Assembly (NCBI RefSeq): GCF_014898815.1
Contig: NW_026515423.1
Span: 1 to 64,000 of the forward strand
DNA: 64,000 bases
Source of the DNA: Panonychus citri
Taxonomy: Eukaryota > Arthropoda > Arachnida > Trombidiformes > Tetranychidae
Direction of reading: 5' to 3'
Within the stretch, counting starts at the first letter, position 1. Each line of letters starts with the position of its first letter. Made by a program: the position numbers and the translations under genes. The notes below the pieces were generated by a model. It worked only from the letters and a program-made list of their open reading frames with translations, did not search any database and was not told the DNA's origin. This document shows positions 27,036 to 39,004 of this stretch, in pieces.

Positions 27036-27830
27036 CGAAAATTCTTTTAATCTTATTTAAAGACAATCGAATGATTATTTTCTATTGGTTGTTTTCAGTG
27101 AAATTCTTACCTTCAAATTCTTAAAGTTAACGACAGAAAAGTTATTATATCTTTTCTTTAGATTTATAGAGAAATAAAATGAGATAATCTTTTCTAATTC
27201 TAAATCGTGTTGATCTGTCAGGTAAATGTTATATTATTGATCGTAATAATAAATAGAAACTACAGATGATTCATTTCTCAGATGATAACTCATTCACTAT
27301 TTCATGATTCTCATGAATCTAAAAATGATGGCGATTTAGAAACAAATAGATCAGGGTGCCCGTAACTACCTGTACTTAATTTGCTTCTTTTCCAATTCAA
27401 TGTATTAGATATATAATGTATCAGAAATGGAGAAACCAATGAATATGGAAAAATATCAATAAAAGAATATTTTTTCTCGAATTCCAATCAATTCACTCAG
27501 CTGAATCTCTTAATGAGAACTATATTAAGCTTATTATTTTTCTTAAGCACAACCACTTGGATATTCAAATGTTAATCATTCTGTGATATTGATTGATTAA
27601 AGACGATTAAATACAGTTGTGGTTAACAATAATTATCGATATGAAACTTAATTGTTTTATTTGATGAAAAAAGAAAAACCTTTTTTTCTTGATTCTCTCA
27701 ACTAATACTGTTAAGTTGATCCCATGAGAAAAAGATGAAGACAAGGATGAAGATGATAAAGACTAGTTACCTTTTGATCATTGAGTGTGTGCTTATTGGA
27801 TGGATAAACTTCATCTATCTTATACAGAGT

Positions 27831-27872
<42 letters not shown>

Positions 27873-28525
27873 GAGTAAAAAGTACAGAATGAAGATGAAG
27901 ATGAGGATGATGAGATGTCTGCTTAGGGAGAGCAAAGAGTCTTATCATGTTTAAAGCAGAATACATGATAAAAAGTGTTTGTCTTCAGCAATGGTTGATG
28001 CCGTTTACTTTCATTCTTATCGACACTTTACCAGATAAAATTTGATTCTTAGTTTGTTCATCAGTAACTAAACATCATCAAGAATCAACTAATAATCAAC
28101 AATTTCATCATCTCTATCTTCTCTTCCTTCTGTAAATTTAGGAAGAGACAAGTTTATTCAAAGCTGAAAGTAACAGAAAACTGATCTTCTACCAGGAAAC
28201 ATTCATATTGTATTTCTGGTTCTCGTTGTTCTTCAGTCAACCAAAGCTTATAATCAATTTTGATTCCATTGAGTAAAAACGAAACATTGAAATAGAGAAT
28301 ACAAAAAACTTTATCGAGTTAAATGCTCAAACAAAAAACTCGGATGTAATTATCAGTACAAGGAATTTATAGACACTCTTTTTTGACTAAAGATGCTCGA
28401 TGATGAAAAACACTAAGACAGTGAATGTGAATTTATCATTATCATCATTTTCTTTTGAATTTAAGGAAGATTTTGAATCGAAACACCCATCAAGCTCAAA
28501 ATGCGAGTAGTAAGACTTTGCCTAT
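27036..28525. other. P450 3' flank, AT-rich intergenic
   Basis: No gene is visible. A purine microsatellite, (GAAA)n followed by (GA)n, lies at 27834-27875. The right edge is the sharp start of the 1.78-kb duplicated block. Confidence 0.45.
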
Positions 28526-30302
28526 TTAATTGTCGTATCCAGTCCATTCCAACCCTTTGCTGAATAACGAATTTCGAGGTCATTCAGCGACCAGAATCAG
28601 GTTCATACCCTACACATCTCGAGAACAGGGGATATGATACAATAGACATAATTGGCTTTTATAAATAGCATAATTGGTAATTGGTTTTTGTTCTGAGACA
28701 AAATGTTGAATTTATTCACAAAATTGATAAAAACGGTCCATTATTTGATTTTCTTCATCACCGAGAAAAACTCGTTGTAATTCCCTATGCTGATGATTGG
28801 ACCAGAGTTTTTCAATTGATTATTTAAAGATGTTTCAATTATTAAACTTGCCAAGTTCACTAATGTCTAAAGTTTAATAGTTGTGATAAATGTTAATTGA
28901 TTTGCTTGTAATAACCAGGGTTTCATTGCCAACTGATAATTTAATTTTGATTGAACTTTAATTAAAATCGACTCTTTTGTTTGAATAAAGCGAAAGATTA
29001 TTTGCAAATGACATTTAAATTGCTATTCGATCCTGCTGAGTTTATCTCATCAACAACAAGATGATGAAAACTTGCAAATTCGCAAAAGTGTCAACATCAT
29101 ATTGCATCATGTCAATCTAATAGTAATTTAAATTAATTGATTAACTTGAACAGTTTTCAATCAGTTGCTAATTTTAATTGTGAGTATTACACATTCGATT
29201 TTATTTCCTTCTTTCTTCATGAAATTCAATCAAATAGATGATACTCATGAAATGGTGGAAAAGATGAAAATGTATTGACAATTTACCTGAGGAACTGAAC
29301 AATCAACTGATTCTGACAGCTAACTCTTAATTTCAAGTTCCAATTGTAGATGAAACGAGAGACATTTCTTCAAGGGGTTTTCCTTATCCTGTCATGATCA
29401 GAATCATTCATATCAACAACATCAATACCATTCTCACAGAATAAAGTTGTCAACATTTTCCTTAAAAAGAGAAAAATAAAGATGAGAATCAATATTTCAT
29501 TGAAAATCAGTTTTACTTTTTTCTTGTTTATTTGTTTGTTTTATTGTCTTATTGTTGTTGTTATCTGGTATTGAAGTTCCAACATGAGTTTTGTGTTATT
29601 TTCGACAAGAATAATCATGTTCATCGATATCAACAGAACAAAAATCTCTTTCATTTTCTTTTGCAATCGAGAAAAAAGTATAACAATTGTAACTATCGAT
29701 TCTCATCAATCAATCCAAAAGAATCATAAAGATTATCAGTTTTATCATCATCTTAGTCGTGTTTTTGGTCAACTTTAATCCTATTTGATCGAAATATTAT
29801 TCGGAATCAAAACTAGACCATAGTCTATAATTGGAGTAAATTATTTGAAAAACCATCGAGAATGCTTAGATAATTATTACAACTTTTAGTAATTGTAAAG
29901 CAGGTAAATTTTGTATTCACAAGATTGTCTCTGGATTAAATTAACTGTTTCTGGACAGTTTCAAATTCATGCAAAATGGTTTTGTTGTGTTTCATATCAT
30001 ATTAGTGTTTATAAGAATCAGTTTCATCTGTTAACTAACTGTTAAAAGCGAGTGGTCTGGATAATAATAACTATGATAATCATATTTTCAATAACCATTG
30101 GTCTTTATCATGTTATTCAGATTAGATACAGATAAGTGTTTATTGTCAATTTAAACTCCATGAAAACATCATTGGCAATGTTCTTCATCTTTGATTAAAA
30201 TTCGTTTTCAATTAAAATCAGTAACTCAGCCCAATGGAACTTGTGAAAAATTTCACCAGTTTTGGTCTGGAAGAAATATTTATGTTTTAATAGTAAAATG
30301 AA
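28526..30302 (+). repeat. 1.78-kb direct duplication, copy 1
   Basis: The block recurs at 35748-37530. By eye the copies differ only by small indels in simple runs: single T insertions in T tracts at four places and one extra GA in a GAGAGA run, six bases in all, with no substitutions noticed. It shows no terminal inverted repeat and no obvious target-site duplication. Its only coding-like stretch is about 50 codons near 28680-28830. Confidence 0.9.
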
Positions 30303-32722
30303 TCAAGGTCATTCTTCATTGATTGGACCTTTAATTACCTTCAATAGAAAATGAACTTGACCCCACACGAGAAAAATCCAAGATTCTATTACCAAAAAAA
30401 GTTATGCCTTTAACTAAAAAGGATAAAAAAAGTGAAAAAATTGATAGACATAACCTTTCATGTTAATTTAATACTTGTACTCATAAATGTGATCGGAAAC
30501 AAACAGAATCGAATTTCTAGTCTTAATTTTTCAGTCTAAGGTAATTACCTTATACTGAGAAGAAGAAAAGAAAGAGAAAATTTGGTTGATCGAAAAGACA
30601 TAATAAGACTTACATTATATTATTACATTATAATAATAACAAGAAGAGCAAGAGACTGACTTTTTGCGATAGTCTTAAGAAGCTCCTTCATCTTCATCTT
30701 ATTCTTCACCAATAAACTGTTACCTTCTTCTTAAGCCTTATTAAGCTGAGCCACGTTATCAAAGTGTTTCAGGGTAACACGGACTCTCTTTTTTTCTTCT
30801 CATCATTCTCCCTCCTTATTTCTCTTCTTTGCAAACATATGAATCGATTTTTTAATATCGGACAAGAAATGAGTTCTATTGATCTTTTCTTGACTCTTTT
30901 TAAGTTTTTTCTCTATTCATGAGAATATGAACTTTTACTAATACTTATCTTATCTTTGAATCAACACGAAATTTTAGCAAATTACCCTGAACGTTCAGGT
31001 AATATATTAATAAATTTCAACGATTAATTAATTCGAGATCAAAATGGCTAAGAATTCTGGAAAAATTCAAATATTTTCCAGACTAACGTGAATTATTGAT
31101 GGACTGAGTTTGATAATTGAACAATAGAATTGAAAAACAATTACAATTTTAATCAAATTGTTGATAAAAAGCGATAAAAGGAATCAGGATGAGGGTTTAT
31201 CAATATTTTTTGTTATCATATTTACTTTTTCCAGTTTATTATCAGTCGAATGTTTTTATGTTTTCTCAGAATATAATTTGAAATATTTGCCAACCATGGG
31301 AAAAGGTACACATGGAAGCTCATGAGAAAGTTCAGGAGTAATAAGAAAGAGTGAGATGTTGATAAGAAAAAAAGATAAGAACAGATGAAAGTAATTTCCT
31401 TTCTTTACTTTTGTTTATTCATCTATCAAGCAGCAAATTCGTCAGTTCCAAAACTTATCGTATGTTTTTTCCTTTTATGTCTGATGACCAACGGTCATCA
31501 TTTTCTGTTTCAATAAACTTCCGGAGCTTTCGCAAGGACATTAAATATACATCCAAATTCTATTACATCAGCCCATTGTTACCGAGGGAACATCCGACTA
31601 ACACGCGCTTATCACTTATGGCGAAGGTATTTACACGCTGGACAATAGTCGAAAAGAGAGAGAGAGACTATTCGAATGGTCAAGAGGGATTACTCCTTAC
31701 TTCCTTTTATGTTCTAGTATAATCATTTGACCTAAACATCAACAAATGAAGAACCTTAGACCGTTAAAGTCTAATCGAAGGTCAATAAACTGTTCTTGTC
31801 TCATTTTTGTTTCTTCGATTGTTAGCTAATTACTGATTACTATTTAGCTCATTAAGAATTAAGAAGTACAAATTAATTGGGATTAATTAAAATGAAAGAT
31901 CGTTGAAAACATGAATGGAAATTCATGTTTTTTGTTTACTTTGTTGGTTCATTGGCAGAACAATTGTTATTTAAATGTATAATTAAATGGCTGATTAAAT
32001 GTTTAACCAGAGTTACCTGAATAAAGTTTAATTTGGGTCCTTAAAATTCATTTGATTGTTAATTAACAGTCGACAATTTGGGCACTGTTTATCATCTAGT
32101 TGAAAACCGGATAAATTGGATAACAATATAATTTCAATTGTATATTTACTAAAATGATCACAAATGATAATTTGTGTATTCAGCTTAACACTTTACCTGT
32201 ATGTTCATTATTTAAATTAATTAAATAATTACCATTAGTATAAGTTCATTCAATTAATAATCAGTAAATAACGATAATGATCATCAAGATACTGATAAAA
32301 GGACGAAACCTTGAAAATATTACAATAAACGCGTCAGTCGTTTATTCAGCTGATTAGCAACAAGAGATGATTTCGATTAGCTACTTAATTATTATACAAT
32401 TAAGAGCTGATCGACTCTTCACCTTAAATCAACAAGAATAATTAACAAGTTTAATTGCTGACTGAAATTAAATGAGTTCAATCATTGAAATAAAAACTGA
32501 TTCCTTAATTTCAACCATACTAACTGAAAATTAACAAGTCAACAATTAAAAAAGTTGATCGTCTTAAAATTGATTCTTTTACTGACATGATATCGAAAAT
32601 TGTGATCATGGATTTAATTGACTGTTGATTATAAAGTAAAATGGAAGAAATTAATCGAAATACTCTGAAAATGAGTATTCGAAATGATATTTCCTCTGAA
32701 TAGAATTCATGTCACTTTAACC
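30303..32722. other. AT-rich non-coding region
   Basis: Nothing recognisable. The 103-codon open frame at 31411-31722 lacks domain features and splice context. The region may be part of a long upstream intron of the nervy gene. Confidence 0.4.
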
Positions 32723-32935
32723 ATGGGAACATATCGACATTTTGCACTTGCTTTTTCTCTTCCTTTTCTCTTCTTTATCTTTTCGAACAAATTTTCCCAT
32801 GGAATCGAAATGTTGCGAGAAAATGTTCATCATTTGGAATCCATATCAAGTGTCGATTTTATACTTTCCCTGGTTCTTATCATTTTCATCTCTTACTTTA
32901 TCTTCACCATCTTATTGGGCACAAAACGACGATGA
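32723..32935 (+). CDS. Possible small membrane protein, not recognised
   Basis: A 70-codon open frame from ATG at 32723 to TGA. The N-terminus is a signal-peptide-like hydrophobic segment (residues about 7-22). A polar middle with RENVHHLES follows, then a second strongly hydrophobic segment (about 46-66) ending in LLGTKRR, a positive cytoplasmic stop. Overlapping AATAAA-type signals follow within about 25 bases. An ATG 39 bases upstream is also in frame. The predicted topology is tidy, but AT-rich DNA readily encodes hydrophobic stretches, so this could be chance. Confidence 0.3.
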   Translation: MGTYRHFALAFSLPFLFFIFSNKFSHGIEMLRENVHHLESISSVDFILSLVLIIFISYFIFTILLGTKRR

Positions 32936-34834
32936 TGATAAAATGTAAATAAATTATAATAAAAACTGTTTCTCATTATTCATCGACTGAATTTTGTTTA
33001 GTTTTGTTCATATTTGTTTAGCTGTTTCAATGTTCATGGTTAATTCAGTTAATATCCTATTTTTTGTTCACTTTACTCCCCAGTTAGAAACATGAGTGTA
33101 AACAATAGCTATACACTCGTGGTTTCACACTCAGGGTTATAATTATATTCATTAACCTTTCGTTTTCGATAGATATTACAACTAACGAAACTAATATCGA
33201 CTCAATCAATAAACTTTACTGCTGGTCAATAGCTAAACAATTGGTTGAAAACAATGAACTTTACCCATTCCCGAATAATGTCACCAACTCGATGGCATTG
33301 AGGGCAGAACCGATACAGATCGAAGCAGAAATTGTTTGTTCATTCAAATGTCATCAACAGACAGCATTTAAAAAATATGTTTCATCAACAGATCTCAGGT
33401 TTTTGTTATTGACATAAAACCAATTAATGTGTTTGGATAACAGTTTTTTTCTTGTTACCGATTGATGAACATATTTTCATTCACTCAAAGTGAATTCATT
33501 GTAATTTCATTGCATAAGAAATTGAAAAGAAACAAAGTCTCTGTGGCGATTGTTTTATATCGATTAAAATAGATAATGAAAGTTTCCGTTCTAATGATGT
33601 TTGGTAATTTACATAATTTTTGCTCGGTTGATTTACCAGCGAATGAGAAATTATGGTCAACTGTGTGCTCGCTTCTACGATTGTGACAGTTATTAGAACT
33701 GTTCAAGTTCGAATTTAATTGAAATGAGGAGTTGAAAGAGCCATGTGGTGGAAGAGGATTATAGGGTGGGTGGTGGTATAAACAGAAGGAGGAGAGATGA
33801 TGATCAAGAACGGAAAGACTGATGGTCCATTGAAATCGCTTGTAACCCGCATCACTTCATCTTCTTTTTATTAATTCTCCTTCTCACCTTTATCCTTGGA
33901 CAGTTTATCTTCACTTTTTCTATTGTTGTCATTTTCTAGCCTCGAACTTCAATACACCAAAAGTCCCAATTCTTTAATCAAACTACTTCAATTTCCTCTC
34001 TAATCAACTAATTGTTTTATCAACTGTTTTTAATCAATTAAATACAACATAAATGTAGTTATTTACATAGCCAGTTTATCCAAATGATTAACTTTCAATG
34101 AAGATTGGGATGAGTCATCATATCGATGAAATTGTTCGAAATGCGACATTATTGATTCTTACAGTTTTCGGATGATTGTCAATCCAAGCAAAGATTATTT
34201 TCGCATCAGTATGATCTAATTAAACGAATATGGTACAAAACAATAAGCAAATTGATGTGAACAATTGATGAAAACATGATCAGTAATCATCACCATCACA
34301 TAACCAATAGTAATGAAATGAGTGAAACTGATAATCTGGTTAAGGTGCATTTGATTAAAATGAAATGCTGACGATCAATTATATTATTAATACAATTATC
34401 CAAATGCTAGATAATAAAATGTGTCTTTCATGTATGAACATTCATCATGGTCTAAAAAGCAAAACTATGGTGAATCTTTATCAATCATTTAATCTAAGAC
34501 AATGAATTTAATATAATTCATCAATTTGATTCTTATTAATGATCATGATTAAGTCTTTAACTCTCACATTTGCAATAATTTAATTTCAATATTTCAACAT
34601 TATTGATGAATCGATTGATATTAAAACTTTGTTGTTCATTATGATGGTTCCTTAGTCTTTTGTTTTAACCATATGATTTGGTATTCGTTTAATAAATAAT
34701 GATAATAAAATTTATCAGCTGCCCAATGACAAAACAAATGAACCAACAACGATAAACATTTTCCTTTTTTAACACATCAACAATGAGACAGTTTGTGCAA
34801 ATTGTTTCCCTCTCTTTCTGCCAACTGTACATTT

Positions 34835-34872
<38 letters not shown>

Positions 34873-35316
34873 ATTATCGTCATCATTTGCAGCATCTTTG
34901 TACAACTCCTTTTATTGGGAATCTCTATCTCTTTATCTGTTGTGTCTCCTTGTCTACATCTTCCGTCGATTCCTTTATATCATATTCCCCTTCTCTCTCT
35001 CTCTCTCTCTTCTCCTTCTCATTCTGTCATCATCCTCCATCGTTGTGAGTACTGTTTGTGTTTACAGCATCTGCTTTCCAGGTGAGTTTCCTTTCCATTT
35101 TCATCCTCATCATCTTTTACCAACACAAAAACACGCAGAATCGAATTGATATCTAGTTTAAGTTAACTCACTGGGATCAGTTTATCAGTTATCATTTAGC
35201 TCTCAGAGTTGTCACATCATCGAAATTATCTATGTTAATTTATTAATTCAGATAAAATAACATCACCATCAAACCTTTGATTATAAATACTTGTTAATTT
35301 TGTGGAAGTTTTTCAG
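32936..35316. other. AT-rich non-coding region with CT microsatellites
   Basis: It holds (CT)n runs at 34837-34871 and 34993-35012 and an open stretch without start codon at about 33112-33415, noted separately. Upstream exons of the nervy gene (TAFH and NHR2 domains) would be expected on this strand, but I could not find them. Confidence 0.4.
34837..34871. repeat. (CT)n microsatellite
   Basis: An uninterrupted CT dinucleotide run. A second, shorter run follows at 34993-35012. Confidence 0.9.
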
Positions 35317-38300
35317 TTCAATTAAGTTTTCATAGTGATCAAAATATTATGTTATCCAGTCAACAACCAGGTAAAAGGATGAAACGAAACTATGGTGATG
35401 ACATTTCAAGAGATATGGAAGAAGAATGGAAAAATATTTATACGGTAATTATTTTCTTATTGTTATTTGTGTTGCTCAGATACCCGATCTATCGACAGAG
35501 AGAAAAACTTTTCACGAATGAATCACTCGAACTGAAATATCAAAACTACAAAAACAAGACTTTATATTGTGTGCGTGGTATTAACACCTAATTGGAAAAT
35601 TGAGAGGGAGCTCATGATTGGAAACCAATCGTATTAGATTTAATGGTAAAAACTACAGTCAATTTTAGTGAGAAAAATTTCGTTTTTTTTACTTATTTCA
35701 CGAGAAAATCATTATAGAAAAAAGAACTATTGATAATACATTAGTACTTAATTGTCGTATCCAGTCCATTCCAACCCTTTGCTGAATAACGAATTTCGAG
35801 GTCATTCAGCGACCAGAATCAGGTTCATACCCTACACATCTCGAGAACAGGGGATATGATACAATAGACATAATTGGCTTTTATAAATAGCATAATTGGT
35901 AATTGGTTTTTGTTCTGAGACAAAATGTTGAATTTATTCACAAAATTGATAAAAACGGTCCATTATTTGATTTTCTTCATCACCGAGAAAAACTCGTTGT
36001 AATTCCCTATGCTGATGATTGGACCAGAGTTTTTCAATTGATTATTTAAAGATGTTTCAATTATTAAACTTGCCAAGTTCACTAATGTCTAAAGTTTAAT
36101 AGTTGTGATAAATGTTAATTGATTTGCTTGTAATAACCAGGGTTTCATTGCCAACTGATAATTTAATTTTTGATTGAACTTTAATTAAAATCGACTCTTT
36201 TGTTTGAATAAAGCGAAAGATTATTTGCAAATGACATTTAAATTGCTATTCGATCCTGCTGAGTTTATCTCATCAACAACAAGATGATGAAAACTTGCAA
36301 ATTCGCAAAAGTGTCAACATCATATTGCATCATGTCAATCTAATAGTAATTTAAATTAATTGATTAACTTGAACAGTTTTCAATCAGTTGCTAATTTTTA
36401 ATTGTGAGTATTACACATTCGATTTTTATTTCCTTCTTTCTTCATGAAATTCAATCAAATAGATGATACTCATGAAATGGTGGAAAAGATGAAAATGTAT
36501 TGACAATTTACCTGAGGAACTGAACAATCAACTGATTCTGACAGCTAACTCTTAATTTCAAGTTCCAATTGTAGATGAAACGAGAGAGACATTTCTTCAA
36601 GGGGTTTTCCTTATCCTGTCATGATCAGAATCATTCATATCAACAACATCAATACCATTCTCACAGAATAAAGTTGTCAACATTTTCCTTAAAAAGAGAA
36701 AAATAAAGATGAGAATCAATATTTCATTGAAAATCAGTTTTACTTTTTTCTTGTTTATTTGTTTGTTTTATTGTCTTATTGTTGTTGTTATCTGGTATTG
36801 AAGTTCCAACATGAGTTTTTGTGTTATTTTCGACAAGAATAATCATGTTCATCGATATCAACAGAACAAAAATCTCTTTCATTTTCTTTTGCAATCGAGA
36901 AAAAAGTATAACAATTGTAACTATCGATTCTCATCAATCAATCCAAAAGAATCATAAAGATTATCAGTTTTATCATCATCTTAGTCGTGTTTTTGGTCAA
37001 CTTTAATCCTATTTGATCGAAATATTATTCGGAATCAAAACTAGACCATAGTCTATAATTGGAGTAAATTATTTGAAAAACCATCGAGAATGCTTAGATA
37101 ATTATTACAACTTTTAGTAATTGTAAAGCAGGTAAATTTTGTATTCACAAGATTGTCTCTGGATTAAATTAACTGTTTCTGGACAGTTTCAAATTCATGC
37201 AAAATGGTTTTGTTGTGTTTCATATCATATTAGTGTTTATAAGAATCAGTTTCATCTGTTAACTAACTGTTAAAAGCGAGTGGTCTGGATAATAATAACT
37301 ATGATAATCATATTTTCAATAACCATTGGTCTTTATCATGTTATTCAGATTAGATACAGATAAGTGTTTATTGTCAATTTAAACTCCATGAAAACATCAT
37401 TGGCAATGTTCTTCATCTTTGATTAAAATTCGTTTTCAATTAAAATCAGTAACTCAGCCCAATGGAACTTGTGAAAAATTTCACCAGTTTTGGTCTGGAA
37501 GAAATATTTATGTTTTAATAGTAAAATGAAATAACAATTTATAGACTAATCAGAGTCAGGCAGAGTGTCATGTTTTTCTGATCCGTCCTATTAACTTATT
37601 GGTTGTAAGCGCGAAAGGACTAATGAATCACTAATCTGTTTATGCATCTTTTTCTCTCAATCGTTTAGATGCTTAATTGTATCATGGGAATGGTAGAGAA
37701 GACAAAACGAGCCTTGGCTATCCTACAACATAGAAGTGTTGAATATGCATCAATCAATTCTCCCCCTTTGTGGACTCCTCCAGGAACGGCTTTGAGGAAT
37801 CGGCTTAGTGCTGCACCTCCTCCATTGGATCCATCTTCTCATAATGGATTAGATGTTCACGAATTCAGGATATCTAGAGAGCCATTGTTAACTACAATTC
37901 ATTTTGCAAAATCTCAAAATCATCCATCTGAGGTCGACAGAGCCATGGCTTCGGCTGCAGCCGCTGCAGCAGATTCAGCAAGACGAACTAGATTGGGGAG
38001 TAATAATAACCATTTCGGTGGGTGTAACTCAGTTTCGTATCTGACTGATTAGATTAATGATCATCTCAATTTATCTCTGAACAGAGGTTGTCAATGATGC
38101 TAAAAGAGCGGCAGTAGTTGAACTCCATAAAGCGATGAGTGCGGCGGAAAGTAAAGCAAGTGAAATCGTCGCTGCTGAACGAGCCAAAATGGAAAGAATG
38201 TTGAACGAAGCTCGACGCCAAGCTACCGAAGATGCGATCACTGCTATGAATCATCAGGAAGATTCTGACGAAGTAAGAACAATTGGTCGACATTCTCCAA

Positions 38301-39004
38301 CAAAGAAAACTGGTTCTATCAAATTTTTCGACGCAGAACGAACTGAACATTAAGATTTATACCTCAATTCTATGGTTGCTAAGTAAATAGGAAGAAACTA
38401 AAATACAAAATGGTTCAATTCTTTGAAATTGACTTATGTTTTTATCATATTAATTTCCGTAGTTTGAAAGTTTTTGTTGATCAAGTACGTAGACCGGTTA
38501 TCGGAAGTTCAATCAATAATAAAATTACTCGGAGTTAGAAAAAAGATTTGTTGTAATTACTTAAACACAATCACGTAGAAACCTGATCGTCGTTTAGTAT
38601 ATTGACTATTCTGATTGTTATCATTAATCTTTGTTTTGTTTCCTTATTTTTAGCATTGTTGGAATTGCGGGAGAAAAGCGAGTGAAACTTGTAGCGGTTG
38701 TAATGTTGCTAGATATTGTGGTTCCTTTTGCCAGCACAAAGATTGGGAAAATCACCATAAAGTTTGTGGATCATCAAATCATCGTGAATCAGGATCAGTA
38801 ATAAATGGACACCATGTAAATGTGACAAGTTCGCGTAATGAAGCAAATTGTTCACCATCAGCGTCACTACCCACCACGACGATGGATCTTAAGAAACCCA
38901 AAGAATTAGCTAATAGCCTGAATGGTTCAGTCTCGAATGGGTCAAGTCCGATTGGGAATGGAGGGTCAACTGTAAATGGCGATGTTAGTGAATTATCGGA
39001 ATAA
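35317..39004 (+). CDS. nvy: MTG8/ETO/nervy transcriptional co-repressor, 3' half with MYND finger
   Basis: ETO-family proteins bridge DNA-binding factors to HDAC/NCoR co-repressors in the nucleus. The visible exons are about 35317-35444, 37669-38017, 38085-38272 and 38654-39004, all phase-consistent. The first ends DMEEEWKNIYT and the second starts MLNCIMGMVEKTKRAL; together they match the family's EEWKHLDHLLNCIMDMVEKT (NHR3 region). The third exon holds the helical VNDAKRAAVVELHKAM to ERAKMERMLNEARRQATEDA segment. The last exon holds the MYND zinc finger HCWNCGRKASETCSGC... ending CQHKDWENHHKVCG, with all Cys/His ligands, then a Ser/Asn-rich tail. The N-terminal TAFH (NHR1) and NHR2 domains are not found in this window. 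A 2.2-kb intron contains copy 2 of the 1.78-kb repeat. The 5' end is therefore partial or unusual. Confidence 0.85.
35748..37530 (+). repeat. 1.78-kb direct duplication, copy 2 (inside a nervy intron)
   Basis: This is the partner of 28526-30302, six bases longer because of small indels. It lies wholly within the intron between the EEWKNIYT and MLNCIMGM exons of the nervy homologue, ending 138 bases before the acceptor. The only change caused to the gene is intron length. Confidence 0.9.

Noticed and set aside
28680..28835. Open stretch reading ...VIPYADDW..., recalling the YxDD motif of reverse transcriptases
   Set aside because: Only about 50 codons, with no other reverse-transcriptase motif before or after, in a block with no element structure. 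A four-residue match is not evidence.
29532..29778. Overlapping 64-65-codon open frames, also in the second repeat copy
   Set aside because: No splice context or domain; the frames shift between copies because of T-run indels.
31411..31722. 103-codon open frame
   Set aside because: No motif, no splice partner and mixed low-complexity; not supportable as a gene.
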